64,000 nucleotides of DNA from Melanocharis versteri (taxonomy: Eukaryota > Chordata > Aves > Passeriformes > Melanocharitidae), in contig VZTG01002916.1 in NCBI GenBank assembly GCA_013397845.1, positions 979,127 to 1,043,126 on the forward strand, given 5' to 3'. This document shows, in pieces, positions 12,002 to 24,485 of this stretch. The notes below the pieces were generated by a model. The model had not been told where the DNA came from, searched no databases, and saw only the letters and a list, made by a program, of their open reading frames with translations. Each line of letters opens with the position of its first letter. The first letter of the stretch is position 1. Position numbers and translations under genes: made by a program.

Positions 12002-12143
12002 GGCCCTGAGGTTAGCTCAGTTGGTCAGAGTGTGGAGCTAATAACGCCAAGGTTACAGGTTCAATCCCTGTATTGGCCATTCACTTAAGAGTTTGAGTTA
12101 ATGATCCGTCTGGGCCCCTTCCAACACAGACGATTCTGTGAAT
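12002..12143 (+). mobile_element. tRNA-Ile-derived SINE with CR1-like tail (TguSINE1-like)
   Basis: Positions 12002-12079 read like a tRNA-Ile(AAT). They show a box-A-type 'ttagctcagttggtcaga', the anticodon-loop region 'gctaataacgcc', a box-B-type 'ggttcaatccc' and a closing 'tggcca'. A four-base insertion after the first GGCC breaks the acceptor stem, so it is not a working tRNA. Positions 12080-12143 end with a sequence like the avian CR1 3' end ('ccccttccaacacagacg' then 'attctgtgaa'). A tRNA-Ile head fused to a CR1 tail is the make-up of passerine TguSINE1, which relies on CR1 enzymes to move. Family name is from memory. Confidence 0.85.
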
Positions 12144-12406
12144 TCCAGATCTATTAGACTCAATGCTTCTTCAGAAAGCATCATCAGTCTCTACCCCTAA
12201 TACTCATCCAGGAAGTCTCATAGATATCCTGATATCATGCACATTTTCTGAACAACAGATTCAGTTGCAGATCCTCTATTTTCTGAATACTCACCATTTC
12301 CCTCATTAACTATGCCTATTCACAGACACTGATTGTTATTCCTCCGTGTTCTTCTCCAAAAATGAACTCAAAGCATGAAGAAGAAAACATAACATATTCC
12401 ACCTGC

Positions 12407-12478
12407 TTTTTTTTTTTTNNNNNNNNNNNNNNNNNNNNNNNNNNNNNNNNNNNNNNNNNNNNNNTTTTTTTTTTTTTT
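12407..12478. other. Assembly gap (46 N) flanked by poly-T
   Basis: Twelve T precede and fourteen T follow 46 unknown bases (12419-12464). The gap probably marks a homopolymer or simple repeat that the assembly could not cross. The real length here is unknown. Confidence 0.97.
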
Positions 12479-12609
12479 CCCAACTTTTTCATCTATATCT
12501 ACTCTCTGGTCATGATCTCAGTATCGTACTTTCTCTAGTCCTTCCACACACTCCTGCTTTGCTTCATTATCATTCTATTTTCTTACCACCTCATTAGTCA
12601 TTTACATTG

Positions 12610-12656
12610 TTCCCTTCCCTTCCCTTCCCTTCCCTTCCCTTCCCTTCTCTTCCCTT
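12610..12656. repeat. (CCCTT)n pentanucleotide repeat
   Basis: About nine near-perfect copies of cccttc-type pentamers lie in a row. It is a polypyrimidine microsatellite 130 bp from the assembly gap. Confidence 0.93.
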
Positions 12657-12920
12657 CTATTTTCTGGTCTCTGTTTCTGCTTTAGTTGTCCTTTTCAGTG
12701 GAAGCTCAACTCAAATTCTCTGTTGTGTTTCTTTATCTCTTTTAAATTAAATTCAAATGATCCACCAAAATAAAATCAGTGTTACCTCTATCTCCTTGCT
12801 TCCCTGCCCACCAACCCTAATTACGTAGGCCAGAGACAGCAGAGAATGGTAATGAAGAAGAAATGTTAAGAGATTTACATAAAATATCTATCCAATAAAA
12901 CAAAGCCCTATTTATTTTAC

Positions 12921-13025
12921 CAGCTCAAATTGTCCAAGACTCTTCAGCTCCTTTATGAAAGTAATCATTGAATTTATCTCTTCTAAAGAGAAACATTGCT
13001 CATCTTCTCTGTTGTATGTTCCATC
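12921..13025 (-). CDS. CPED1: CPED1 exon, 105 nt, conserved middle region
   Basis: This exon is exactly 35 codons, phase 0 at both ends. Its acceptor is 'ccttcacag' and its donor GTAAAA. It encodes DGTYNREDEQCFSLEEIN, then SMITFIKELKSLGQFEL. The run 'QC.SLEEINS..TFIKEL.SLGQF' matches mammalian CPED1 nearly residue for residue. It reads straight into LFPSS of the exon at 11623-11792. Confidence 0.94.
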
Positions 13026-13984
13026 CTGTGAAGGAAAGGACAGCATATTCTGGTGAAACCACATGGAAACCAATGTGCTTTTGTTAGACTCCAATCCCTT
13101 CACTGATCATAGGAGCAAGTTACAGCAGCTCTCAACTAGCCCTGACCTCAGCCAGCCAGCTCCTTCATAGCTTATCCCGTTTTTCAGTCTAGAATAAAGC
13201 AGACTGTGCATTAGCTTTGGGTAGAAACGAACCCGTAGAAATGACCAGTCTCTGGAATACGGGCTGCGTAATTGTATCCCTACACGTCTGGATGTCTGCA
13301 GCTTTCTACTTTATCCTGTCATAAATTTAGAACCCATGACCCTGTTTTAGCCACATCTGTCCAAGAGGCAGAAGTTGCCAGGACAATTTAGTCCCTATAA
13401 GTCTTTCAAGCAGGGGACTCCTCAGAAATGCATCCTTCAAACTGCCCAGACTGAGAGAAATACTGCTAAAAGAGATCGCAGCTTGTCAGAAATGTTTTCA
13501 CTAGTGAAGCAAAATTTATGCAGATTCTACAAATGCAAAAAAAAAAAAACCAACAGGAACTTAATCTTGCATTGAGAAAAACACACAAAATTGTAAGAAA
13601 CAAAATTTAATTCTGATGCTCATGGATCTCCATGCAGGAGTTAATCAATTCTGGATGAAATTGTAGAAACACACAAATCTGTATATTAAAAAAGTATTGG
13701 GAACCATTTAAAAAAGTAGTGGGAAAATTACTTTGTTAAAGCTTTAAACTTATCTTTCAAGCACAGTATTTTGGAAAATGACATAATTTGAGAGCAGAAT
13801 TTTTACAAAAGAAAATTCAACTGTTTAATATAATTACAGTTTTATTTCTCAGAATAAAATAAATATAGTTTTGATTAAATAAATCCTTCATTCTATAAGC
13901 TGGCACCAACAATTTCAGAAGCATACAATTTAAAATTAAATATTTTCAAATACTTAATAATAAGAAAAGGTTGGAATGAACTAC
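13026..13984 (-). other. CPED1 intron
   Basis: This 959-bp AT-rich intron has a GTAGTT donor and a CAG acceptor. I see no repeat beyond a 12-base A run near 13540. Confidence 0.75.
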
Positions 13985-14152
13985 CTTGCTCACAGATGAT
14001 CCATATATTTTTTGCAAAGCTTCTATGAAACTGGATGTTGAGGATTCATTAGATAAGAGAAATTTAAATGTATCTTCAAAAAGGAGTTCTTTGGAAATTT
14101 GGTCCTGAATAGTCGATTCATTCTCATCTTGAAAGTCAAAGTTTTCATGCAC
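13985..14152 (-). CDS. CPED1: CPED1 exon, 168 nt, acidic middle segment
   Basis: This exon is 56 codons, phase 0 at both ends, between a 'cttccaacag' acceptor and an AAG|GTAGTT donor. It encodes VHENFDFQDENESTIQDQ, then ELLFEDTFKFLLSNESS and ALQKIYGSSVSK. 'VHE..(N/D)FQD', 'DTF.FL..NESS' and the final 'Q..Y.S.V.K' recur in mammalian CPED1. The first half is acidic; the second half looks helical. NES and NESS are possible N-glycosylation sites if the chain is in the secretory lumen, as expected for the family. Confidence 0.93.
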
Positions 14153-15706
14153 CTGTTGGAAGATAATATAAGAATTTATAGTTTGAGTAACAAGTACAGT
14201 CTTCTCATAGCAATAAATACTAAATTGGAACTTTAAAAAAAGGTAATAACAACACAAACTGACAGGATTATAAAACAAGAAATGCCGCGCAATATTTTCG
14301 GTCGCAACTCCATACCCCGATGTTTGCTGCTCTCCAGTGGATACAGTGCAGTACTGCAGACACATGTGAAAGCTTTTTTCCATGTTTGATTTAAAATTTG
14401 ATTAAAAAGTAATACGTCAGATTATATGTTAACATAACCCTTGCAAAACTCATGTGTTTAGGGTTACTACAGAACATCTGTTACTACGGATGAAAGTATA
14501 AGTTTTACAATATATAAACACAATGAATAAATTCATGGTTATGAAATATGACTATATTATTATTTTAGCATAAGCACAAATATAGGACCAAAACGAATAG
14601 GTTGCATTCATACTACAGTTTCCAAGTGGTAATATGTAAAGTCAATGTTGCATTAATTATCAACTGCTATTGTCTAGAGCAATTTATTTTTTCAGAGGAA
14701 CTACTAAATCCTACTTATTTACTGTATATTTATGCTAATGGATAATGGTTGAAACTTATATACAGGCAGACAAACATTATGCTTTATGTTTAGTTTTTTA
14801 AGCACTTCTGGGATAATTTTTTTACAGCCTGGTATACAATTATTGAATTGCTATGACATACCACATTTCTTATACTAGCTAAATAAGTCTTCTCAGACTA
14901 ACATTGTCTTCATGGACTTTTTAAATTGTGCAAACTTCCTTTCATACATGCTTTTTTTCCTATGTGTTTAAAGGATTTTTTTTCTGAAGGATGGAGAGAC
15001 TGCACTGTTGTTACTAGAAACTTGAACAGATTTTAAGTGGGGACATATTAACTAATTTTTGTTAATATTCGTACATCATAATTATGAAGAAACATTTTAT
15101 TTACCTAGGTATATACATATTCATGTGTACGCATCAGGCAATGAGAATACTGGAGAGCAGTACAATATTTGTTTCAGGACAGGCTGTTCTGAGGCAGGAG
15201 TGGTACAAAAACTGGCACAGGTTCATTTCCGTGGTTTTAAGGGCCTTGTGGATCCTCCAGAAAGAAGGCAGTACAGTGGAGGCCAAAGCAGGTAATTAAA
15301 TGAAGAAGTACAATCCAATTTATGGAGAACTTTAATTTGTATTAAAAGCCAATTGTGGTTTCTTAAGTTCCTCCGTTCATCTTTGTTCCGTCACATTTAA
15401 AACCTAACTCCATTTTCATGCAATGCTTCCTATGGATTTTGTTTCACTGATATTCATTTGGGGTAATAGCTAGTCTTTTAAGGTAAGCTGAAAAGTTTGC
15501 ACATTTTGATGGTGTGATGAATTTCATCACAGGAACTCTGACTCTTAAAAACTGGCCTCTTCTACAGCAACTCTCCACAATCAGTCAAAATTAATATTAA
15601 AGTATTGGTACATTTCTTAGAGATTTGAGAATACCTATCAAAGAGGTTTTTCTGCCGTGTTCTTCATGGTGTAATTTTTTTGCAACAATTTGCGCAATTT
15701 TCTCAC
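14153..15706 (-). other. CPED1 intron
   Basis: This 1.55 kb intron has a GTGAGA donor and a CAG acceptor and is strongly AT-rich. I see no repeat or conserved element. Confidence 0.75.
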
Positions 15707-15779
15707 CTTAAGAACTACTGGGTGTATGGACATGCCGAATCCAATGTCAAAAGTTAGCATTTGAAAACATTGGCTGCAT
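15707..15779 (-). CDS. CPED1: CPED1 exon, 73 nt
   Basis: This exon follows 'ttgtatttcag' and ends at GTGAGA. Its first base completes a Gln codon begun in the exon at 17145-17287. The 24 codons after it read CSQCFQMLTFDIGFG, then MSIHPVVLK. The 'CFQ.LTFDIG(F/Y)G....PVVL' pattern is shared with mammalian CPED1 and is one of the clearest short matches in the gene. It ends in phase 0 and leads into VHENFDF. Confidence 0.93.
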
Positions 15780-17144
15780 CTGAAATACAATATAAAAGGA
15801 ATCAGTCTCAGTGAGGTTAGCTACTGTTGTGAAATACAGAATCATAGAATAATTTAGGTTGGGAAAGACCTTTACGATCATTGTTTCTAATCATAAACCT
15901 AGCACTGCCAAGTCCACCACTGAACCACTAAAATTCCATACACACACAGGTCCAGAGGACACATGCAAGAAAACGTACACCCACGGGTCAAGAGACAACA
16001 TGTGATACAGACTAAATAAATTTCTAAGAAGAGCTAGCAGCATTAAACATGGAAGGAGTCAGATTGTGAGGTGATGAAAATAGTGCTATATAAAAGTATT
16101 TTTAATGATTGACATAGAGGGAGGTGAATGACACTGGAAGAAGAAATGCCTTTTGAAGAGAATGAATGAGGCCCTGCAAAAGCTTTGAAGACATTTGGAG
16201 GGGAAGAGATGGTGAAACGCTTCAGGCTCACTGAAGCCACAGAGCTCTGCTGCAGCTATGGGGATGTTTGGAGGCACGCGCTGGGAGTTACAAGCAAGTT
16301 TTGTGTTACACAAACAAGAAAGTTCATTTCATTGGTAAAAAAGATAGTTTGGACCACTGTCAAAAGAGCTTCATCCCCATTACACTCCTCCCCTCCTTGC
16401 TACCCTCTCCACTCACAATATAAGCTTTATTCCCAACTTGTGTAAGTCAAATAATGAGCTTTACATTACTGCTACTAAAATGTCTGGTTCTCAAAATAGC
16501 TTTACAAAACACATAAATGTAATAAATAGTAACTTATTTAGTACTTATCATAAAAATGTCAAAGATGGGACATAACATATATAGAACAAATATTAATTTT
16601 GTTTTGTAAAAATATTACATAATAGAGTTTGATTTATATGTAAGAATTATAACGCTCTAACAGAAGTGATTGCACACAGAAATGTGACTGTTGGTACCTA
16701 GGTATATTTCATAATGTACACTTTATAAAGTGTTTCACAGTGTCTCTTGTTCAGATTGCCTGCCAGAGCCAGCTCTAAACAATCCAGGCTACTCTAGTAT
16801 TCAATATTTGACATATGACAGAATGCTCACTAAAAGGAAATACAGCTTTATATACGTTAGGACTAGCCCAATTGTGAGTGATTTCTGTTTATTTGTGCTG
16901 CCTCAAACACTTCATTAGGACAGCATCTGGTCCTAAGTATTCATCACAACCTTTTCACAAACTAGAAACACTATGGATATTGAAGAGTTTTACTCCTTAA
17001 ATGCAGCATGTCCTTATTTTTTAAAGAAGTATGAAATAGATGGGATTTTTTAAATTTAAGAATCTTGTATCCTCTGCAATTTTTATTCTGTTCTAAGGAG
17101 CTATCTTGACACTAGCATTACAATGACTACTACAAGTCACTTAC
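15780..17144 (-). other. CPED1 intron with a CR1 tail
   Basis: This 1.37 kb intron (GTAAGT donor at 17139-17144, CAG acceptor at 15780-15782) holds a short CR1 3' end at 15837-15938. Nothing else is recognised. Confidence 0.75.
15837..15938 (-). mobile_element. CR1 3'-end fragment
   Basis: The plus strand starts 'cagaatcatagaataattta', then 'ggttgggaaagaccttta' and 'cactgccaagtccaccactg'. This is the reverse complement of an avian CR1 3' untranslated end. About 100 bp remain, oriented with CPED1, and it is an old, diverged copy. Confidence 0.9.
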
Positions 17145-17287
17145 TGATTAAAAGAATTTGGTCCTGAGGCAGATGATTTGCTGAAGACCTCAGTTATAAG
17201 TAGAAGTTTGTTTATGGCCTCCTTCATGTTGTTGAAGGCTTGTTGGGGAGAACTGTTTCTGAAGAATATCTCAAAAAACCTTTGCAG
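17145..17287 (-). CDS. CPED1: CPED1 exon, 143 nt, helical segment
   Basis: The acceptor 'ctctttcacag' is followed by 47 codons and a leftover CA, then a GTAAGT donor. The protein reads LQRFFEIFFRNSSPQQAFNN, then MKEAINKLLLITEVFSKS and SASGPNSFN. 'SSPQQAF..MKEAI.KLLL..EVFS..S..GP' agrees with mammalian CPED1. The exon begins in phase 0, directly after 'HFTIK' of the exon at 28161-28329, across a 10.9 kb intron. Confidence 0.94.
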
Positions 17288-18486
17288 CTGTGAAAGAGAA
17301 TACATATATTTTTGAGCATTTACAGTAATTCAGTGCTTAAAATCATAAATTAAAAGGCTTACAGAAATAAAAATTGCCTCAGAATAGCAACTTCAGGTCT
17401 TATTTATTTGTACAAAAAAGTGGCATGAAAAGCTCCACACTGCATACTAATAGAGAATGACTTTTTATTTACAAATAAGTATATCAGAAACAAAATCTGT
17501 ATTAATGGTTTTAAAAAATATTGCTCAGAATCTAAGCTTACTTTGATAAAACCTTCTGCTGCCACCTGTTCTAGGCAAACAAACTCACAAATGCTTGTAT
17601 CTTCATCAGTAGGTAATAGCACACTTGAAGCAAAAGCCTTCTCTTTTCTTAATTTACTGTGCCAAGGGCTATCTCACTTGACCTTGACTACAAATCCTTA
17701 CCCCTGGTCAACAAGCTTTAAATAGAATACAGAAGAAAGATGTTGGAAAAATGATCAGCCACTGCAGCCTGTGTTTTGACCGAACTCTGCATATTCTGTG
17801 GTTTTCAGACTCATGAATCCTCCCAATGGCATATTTACTGGCCTGCACAGCACTGTCCTCAGGTGCTTTCACCACTCATGCAAATTCACCCCTATCATCA
17901 CTTCACACAGAGATTCAGAGAAACAACAGGAGCAACACAGAGACCCAGTGAAGAGTGGGTCATAGGCAGGTTTTGTAGTATCAGAGTCCTCTGTGCTAAG
18001 AAAGGGGTTGCCATTGAACCATATTTCCATTAGAGTTATCATACTCACAGAACACAATTAAGGTCTGAACTATGTAAAACTGTTAGATAATTTAGTAGTG
18101 CTATACTACCAAAGAGACACTTTTACATAGCGAAAAAATACTATCTTCAGAAATAAACCATGCAAAGTATATGCAGAACACATTTTGTATTAACATTAAG
18201 AAAGGAAAATTTTCTGATTATTTCTGGGAATTTCTCTACTACATTTATTTAGAAATGCCTACATGTGTTTTCTATTATCACCCACTTACACATGCCCCAG
18301 TGGGGTAACATGATGGAAGCATGGAGGCTTCTGTAGACAACCTACTGAGGACTGATAGGCTTGGCACCTCTTTATGTGCCTTGGAATGCTACAGCTATGA
18401 ACAAGTACCCACAGCAGATGGGTTAACTAAGCCTGGGCCTTGGAAAAAGTCTGCAACAAAGTTTAATGTGATATTTTGGCTCCAAA

Positions 18487-18985
18487 ACATGATCACAGAA
18501 CCACAGGGAGCTCTGGAGGTCATCTGGTCCAACCCCCCTGCTTAAGCAGGGTCATCTACAGTCAGTTGCTCAGAATTGTGTCCAGAAAGCTTTTGAATAC
18601 CTCTAAGAATAAAGACTTCCACAACTTCTCTGGGCAACCTGTGTCAGTGCTTGGTCACCCTCAAAGTAAAAGTGTTTCCTGACGCTCAGAAGGAACATGC
18701 CACATTTCAATATGTGCCCATGATGTCTTGCGCTGTCACTAGGTACCACTGAAAAGCGACTTAGTCTTTTTTACAGCCTCCCTTCGTCTATTCATACACT
18801 TTGATGACATCCCCCTGGCCCCTGAGAAGCTTCTCCAGGCTAAACAGTCCCAGCTCTTTCAGCATTTTCCCACATAAGGAATGCTGCAGACCCTTAATCA
18901 TCTTATTGCTTCCCCCACCCCCGCCCCCCACTCTGCCATATTCTGCACACAATTTACATTCCTGCTACTCTGGATTGCACCTTTT
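18487..18985 (-). mobile_element. CR1 LINE 3' portion, older subfamily
   Basis: Read on the plus strand, it begins 'atcacagaaccacagggagc' and 'ggtcatctggtccaaccccc'. It continues through 'ctctgggcaacctgtgtcag', 'ccccctggcccctgagaagc' and 'ttctccaggctaaacagtcc'. These are reverse-complement landmarks of a CR1 3' end and of the ORF2 C-terminus. The wording differs from the CR1 at 38910, so it is a different and more diverged subfamily. The right boundary is approximate. Confidence 0.88.
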
Positions 18986-21900
18986 CTCTAACTTCCTAAA
19001 TCTCCAGTGGGTATTAAAGGACTAATAGTGATGTGCTATTTTCCTGCACAGGGAACACATGGAGTTGAAGAGTTTTATAAGGAGAGATGGGGATTACTGG
19101 AAGGAAGAGCAAGAGCACCATTAGCTCATTTCCTCCCTCACCATCAATCAATTCCCAAGCACTTTAACACAAAGGATACATAATGCACACATTTCTAGTA
19201 ACAATTGATGGAGACAGGCTGGCTTGCCCTACTGGTACTCAAAGCATGCTGTTGGCTATAATAGTCAACTGTTGCCATCAGAACAGGCATTAAAATAAAA
19301 CTGGCACCTCCAAGAAACTGCATTTTAGTTACAGCTCTCCTTAGCCAGCTTAGAAAGGAAACATTGCTCAACAGCTTCTCATTGGAGGATATCAGGTTTT
19401 AGACCAATGTTTATTCTAAGCCAATGGCTGAAAATAAATATTTAGTCAGGCTGGTTCAGGACCAATAGAGGTGAGATGAATGCTTCGGGTTAAATTCCAA
19501 TTCATAAAAAAGTCCTGTTTAAAGAAGTTCAGGTTAGGTTTGACTCCAACAGATTCCACAGGATTTACAGCAACAGATAGGAAAAATTTAAAGTGTATGG
19601 ATTAAGGGTGATAAAGTGTGAAAATCTGCAGCAACCTCAGGTTGTCCTGAGTGAATAAAAGTGTATAAATATCTTTGTTCAACTGCAAAATATAAAGAGA
19701 TGAAGGTTTCTTCAAGTGACCACCACTGATGTTGATCCTCTCACCTTCAGAGGAAAGAGACTGCCTGTCCAGCAAAATGAACCCTCATTGATAGAGTGTG
19801 ATTAACAGGACCATTGTACAATTTAAAGAGGACAGAGTAGGAAATACTGCTGGCAATTACAGGAATCTCTTCTGGGAGAAAGCTGACCTCTGGCTGGCAA
19901 ATTTTTAAGCAGAGGAATAGGGATTAAATTTTAGTAGGCTGTAAGACTTAACGCAGACATGCACATGTATTTTATACAATGACACCATTATATACAGAAT
20001 TGCAAGACTTCTCAGAAGCTTGAAGGTGTTCATCCAAATGCTGGACTTATACAGTTGGAGGTATGTTCCAAATATTTATGTAACGCCTTACGGAAGTGTG
20101 CAAAAGCAGTCAAGTTACATGGATCAAGCACACATTTTCTGTAAAGGCAGAATGAACTAGAAATACTCTTTAGATTAATTTAAACGCATTGACCTTTCAC
20201 TCCCCAATAACTTCTTCTTGCTTTAGGAAAAGCCACTGGGAAAAAAAAAGGCCAACTCAATATTAATTTTATGATGCTTTTTTAAACCCATTTTGACATC
20301 CAGTTTTTAAAATCTGCAGTCATTAAAACTAGCTTTATAATCTCAATGACATGGATCCCTCTGGCTCTTCAAAAATACACTGAATCATCAGGTAAAGGTC
20401 TGACACATCGAAAAAATGCAATTTAATTGACAAAGGAATTCTGATTTGCAGACTTTATGCACAGAGTCAAAGAGCCTGAAGAAGAGCGGAAAAGTGTGGC
20501 ACTCACTGGGCTGGATGTTATGATGACTGTAGTAATGCCCTCAAGAAGATTTTCCTTGGGCCCTTTTTCTGCAAATTAATTTCTCAGGGGAGCTGCTGGG
20601 GCAGCCTAGGGCAGCTAGCTGAATGGTCAGCTGAGGATTGCCCTGGGAAAGAGTATAAAACCAAACTGTAGTGATCTTTCTGAGATTGCCTTCTAGCTCA
20701 ATCCTAAACAATCTTGCCTCCTGATAAAACAAACAAGATTTTCCTTAACTAACATTGGGAGTGGCAATAAATGCAAACTTAGAACACTTTCCTTCACTGA
20801 CTAGCTCTCTGTTGTTTGTAACAGGTGTTCAGAGACACAGCTCCCATGAAGACAGTTCACTCAGGAGCCAATACTGTGGAGGAATCCCACACTACAAGAC
20901 TACATGGCTTATGTCTACATGCAAGCTAAATGTCTGGATTCCCTTTATACCTCACTGCAGAACACAGATGCTTGAAGAGCATAATTGATGCCTTCCTAAA
21001 GCAGATGTCTCAAAACAGTGACATTAATTGCAATCTAAAATTGCTTGGTTCCCCTGGGGAATCTAAGTGAGACACTGAAGACAGATAGGAGGAGATCTAT
21101 CATTGGAGTGCTCATACAGCCTGCCCGTGGGTAACACCACCTGTGTGCCTGGAATATGCAGAACTCTCTGGGATGATGTTTGACCAAACTTACCATGATA
21201 AAGTGGAATGCAACCATAAGCAAGGTTAAGCAGTAACCAGGAAATTACAAAGTGACTTCTGAAACAAAGAAATAGTCAGCTTGGGAAATAATAGAAAAGC
21301 AGCACGAAAATTTGCAGCAGGGGAGAGACTTTGGATGGAGGAAGCAGCAGCCAAAACCCGGTCAGGCACTGCCACAAGTCAACCTGCTGGCACCATAGCT
21401 TCTGCCTAGACTTCAGGGAATACTGGGATGTAAGGATGAGCACAGATCCTCTCTGGGTATATGTGAAATGGGCACACACAGAGCAGGGGCCCCCACTTCT
21501 CCAAGCAGATGTGCATGAAAGAAGGGAAGCTGCATCCCAGGAGAGCAGATCTGTATTTGTGACCCATGTTGCCTGCGAGATAGAGGCTGGATAAACATGG
21601 GTGAACGAGCCAATGTCGCTAGAGTTTCAGAGGGTACTTACAGAAGGAGGTTTAGAAATGTGCAATGTTCAGTGAAGTGTTTTAAACGTCTGGTGTCATG
21701 ATTTATCTCTTCTGTTAGTGAAATTGATAGAAGGTATATTATAATTACTGGCTGCCAGTTGATTGTATATCATCAGTTAGACACTTCTGGGTTTGGTTAA
21801 ACAATGCGAACTCCTACGTTTTTTCCTGTAACAGTAACTCCCCTTTGGAGGCATCGATGAGCTCTGAACATACCTCAGAGGCAAGCAGGTAGAAGAAAAG

Positions 21901-24184
21901 AGACCACTACTGAGTAATTCAATGCAATTTTGAGGTTTACATTTTGGGATTTAGAACATCCTACTTTAGAGTATTTGTATGAATCGATTTTGACAGACCT
22001 TGCTGGTTCCTAGTAGTAGCCTTTAAAATGACATGACAGACAAAGTTATCAGGATAAGAGTTGAAAGTAAGGTTTATGTCTGAGGAGTGAAAGCATGACC
22101 TTTGGTTTCAAGAAATTACCCTTTTTGAGTTAGCAAAGGGTATCCTCTCCAGATTGTTCTGCTACGCACAGGAGCTGTTGCATTCTTTCTGATCAGCTGG
22201 ATCTTCAGGCTCTCAAGGACTTACAGTAATTGACTCTTCTTGAAAATAGCTTGAATAAATTCAATAAATCTTTAAAAACTTTCAACATAAGGTCTATTCT
22301 CTCAGTTTCCTTTTGTACATTCATTCTTCTTACTGGATCTATCTTTGGTGAAATTTCTCCACCAGGTCCAAATACTTTTGGGCATAAGTAGTTGTTCACA
22401 GGTATGAAAATACTGTTTTACACCCAAACAAGAATCTCCTTGATTATATGTATGGAAGTATCTAAATATCTAACATGTCTGCAAGAATAAAAACTAATTC
22501 CACACAGAAGGCCAGAAAGAAGTATACTTAGCAATGAAGCTATTTCCTATATTTTCTGCTAGCACAGGTGGACCTTTCCACTGATCAGAGTGTATAGAAA
22601 TAGTCAAAGGCCATGTAATGGGAGAAAAATGTACCCATGAACCACGTAAAAATGGTTCCAGAATAAAACACAGAGAAAGCAGTTCAGTAATTTATCATAA
22701 GTTTATTGCATTAGCTTCAGGTAGATCTGTTTATTCCACTCTTGATTTATTGTTATGATGTGCCCTTTCTCTGCAGCTCTAACATGGCACTTGATGAAAG
22801 GTAAAATCACATTAGTGTCCAACTATTTTTTACAGTAAATTTCCCACTTCTGTATATATTTTTCATGACATAAGATTTTTAAAAGATGATATTAAATTGG
22901 TCAGGAAAAAAAATTGTTCACAAAACCCCCCAACATCTTGCCCCTTAACACCTCCATAACTTAATTACATGGAGAAGAAAAGGCCATCTGAGTAAGGTTT
23001 CTTTCCTCTAAAGCTCCTCGCTCTTAAGACTAAGTCCAAAAGCAAAAAGTCACTCACCAGCTTCAGCAACCATGATATTAGGCCTTTTGACTGAGACTGA
23101 ACTAAGGATGGTTTCCCAACTCAGCACTGACTTCTTAGTGGGAAAGTAAAGGCGATTTACTAACAGTATTTCCCAGGTTGCTGTGAGAACCAAAAGTGTG
23201 TCAGCTTGACTAAGGGAAGCTGGAAATCAAAAAAAGGGAAGACAAGAAGAAGAATCAGGATAATGAGAGGCAGGTCTAGGAAAGCTGGAAGCCACAGAAG
23301 GGTATGCTTACAGAGCTGACTGGATTGAACAGCCAAAACAAGAGGATCTGTGAACTAGAAAAAAAACTAGAAAAAAAAGAGAGCTAAGGGCTAGGGTAAG
23401 AGTGTAAAAACTTATGACATATCCACATGTTGTAGAGAACAATTAGTCTCAAGCTCTTACTTAGCTAAATTGGGATGTTCAGTATGAGAAAGGCAGAAAA
23501 GAACTCCAGAAAGAATTTTATTTGTGCACTGCATGACAGATTGACACAGATGAAGAAGACAAAGAAGGAAGTATTTCTTATTCTTCCTTTTAAGACAAGA
23601 ATTAAGGATATGAAATCAAGTAATATTTAACTCTGCTGAAGTTTTAAAGCAAACAAATACTCTTTCTCAAGCAACATGTAAATAATCTGTACAGTATCGT
23701 TGCTCGAAGACATTGGTGAAATCAAAAGTATTCATGAATTTTAAAATCTAGTAGAGAATTGCATGCATAAAAGCCCACTGGAGCTTATTAAACATCGAGA
23801 CATATATTCTACTTCCAGTTTTGTGTTTCCAACCCCACAGGTTACCAGAAACAGATATAGTCTGCCTAGGGACCACTACCACTTTATGTTTGTCCTGTTA
23901 CAAAGTTTCATGATGATCTCTTGACTGCCACAAATGGAGCGTCAGACTAAGCTTGTCTTTGATCTCCCCCAGTCCAGATAGACTTCTGTTCTTATATCAG
24001 TGAAAAGAGAAATTATAGATACCATGAAGAAAGAAAACAGAGATGGCATTTATATTATCTCAGCCTCCCAGAAAGAAGAGCATTACAGCATTCTTACAGA
24101 ACCTAATGAAAAAATTTAATTTTAGTCCCAAATAACTCTGGAATCTAACTGACTAAGAATTGATGGTATTTTTTCTTTTGTGTT

Positions 24185-24485
24185 CGCTCCTGTAAGTGGC
24201 AAGGCAACAATAATAAATTGAAAAGAAAAGCAAAAACAATCAAACGTAAAACACAGGATAAAAATCCCAAGCCTTTCTGCTGTTTGCAAGCATTTTGCTC
24301 TTTATCCGTACGTATGTTTGCGTTCCACCTCACATTAAACACGTGCGGCCAATACTCCAAGCAGTACCACGACTGGCCACTTGAGAGCAATACTGCAACT
24401 CAATTGCCACCGCGCTCGGCTCTAAGCCAGACCGCCACGTTATATTGAAAGGTGGATTTCCTGCGTAGCTGAGGGTCCAGTTTTA
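24185..24485. promoter_or_regulatory. Candidate CpG-rich intronic element
   Basis: More than ten CpG dinucleotides occur within about 300 bases here, including cgtacg, aacacgtgcgg (an E-box CACGTG), accgcgctcgg and ctcgcgtg. The AT-rich sequence on both sides has almost none. No transposon was recognised. It may be an intronic enhancer, an internal promoter or a chance patch. This is a weak call based only on composition. Confidence 0.3.

Larger units (their letters stand above)
11793..12920 (-). other. CPED1 intron with a SINE and an assembly gap
   Basis: This 1.1 kb intron (GTAAAA donor, CAG acceptor) holds a tRNA-derived SINE (12002-12143), an N-filled assembly gap between T runs (12407-12478) and a CCCTT repeat (12610-12656). 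Its true length is uncertain because of the gap. Confidence 0.78.

Noticed and set aside
12002..12079. A functional tRNA-Ile gene
   Set aside because: An insertion breaks the acceptor stem, several stem positions mismatch, and the sequence continues into a CR1-like tail, so it is the head of a SINE.
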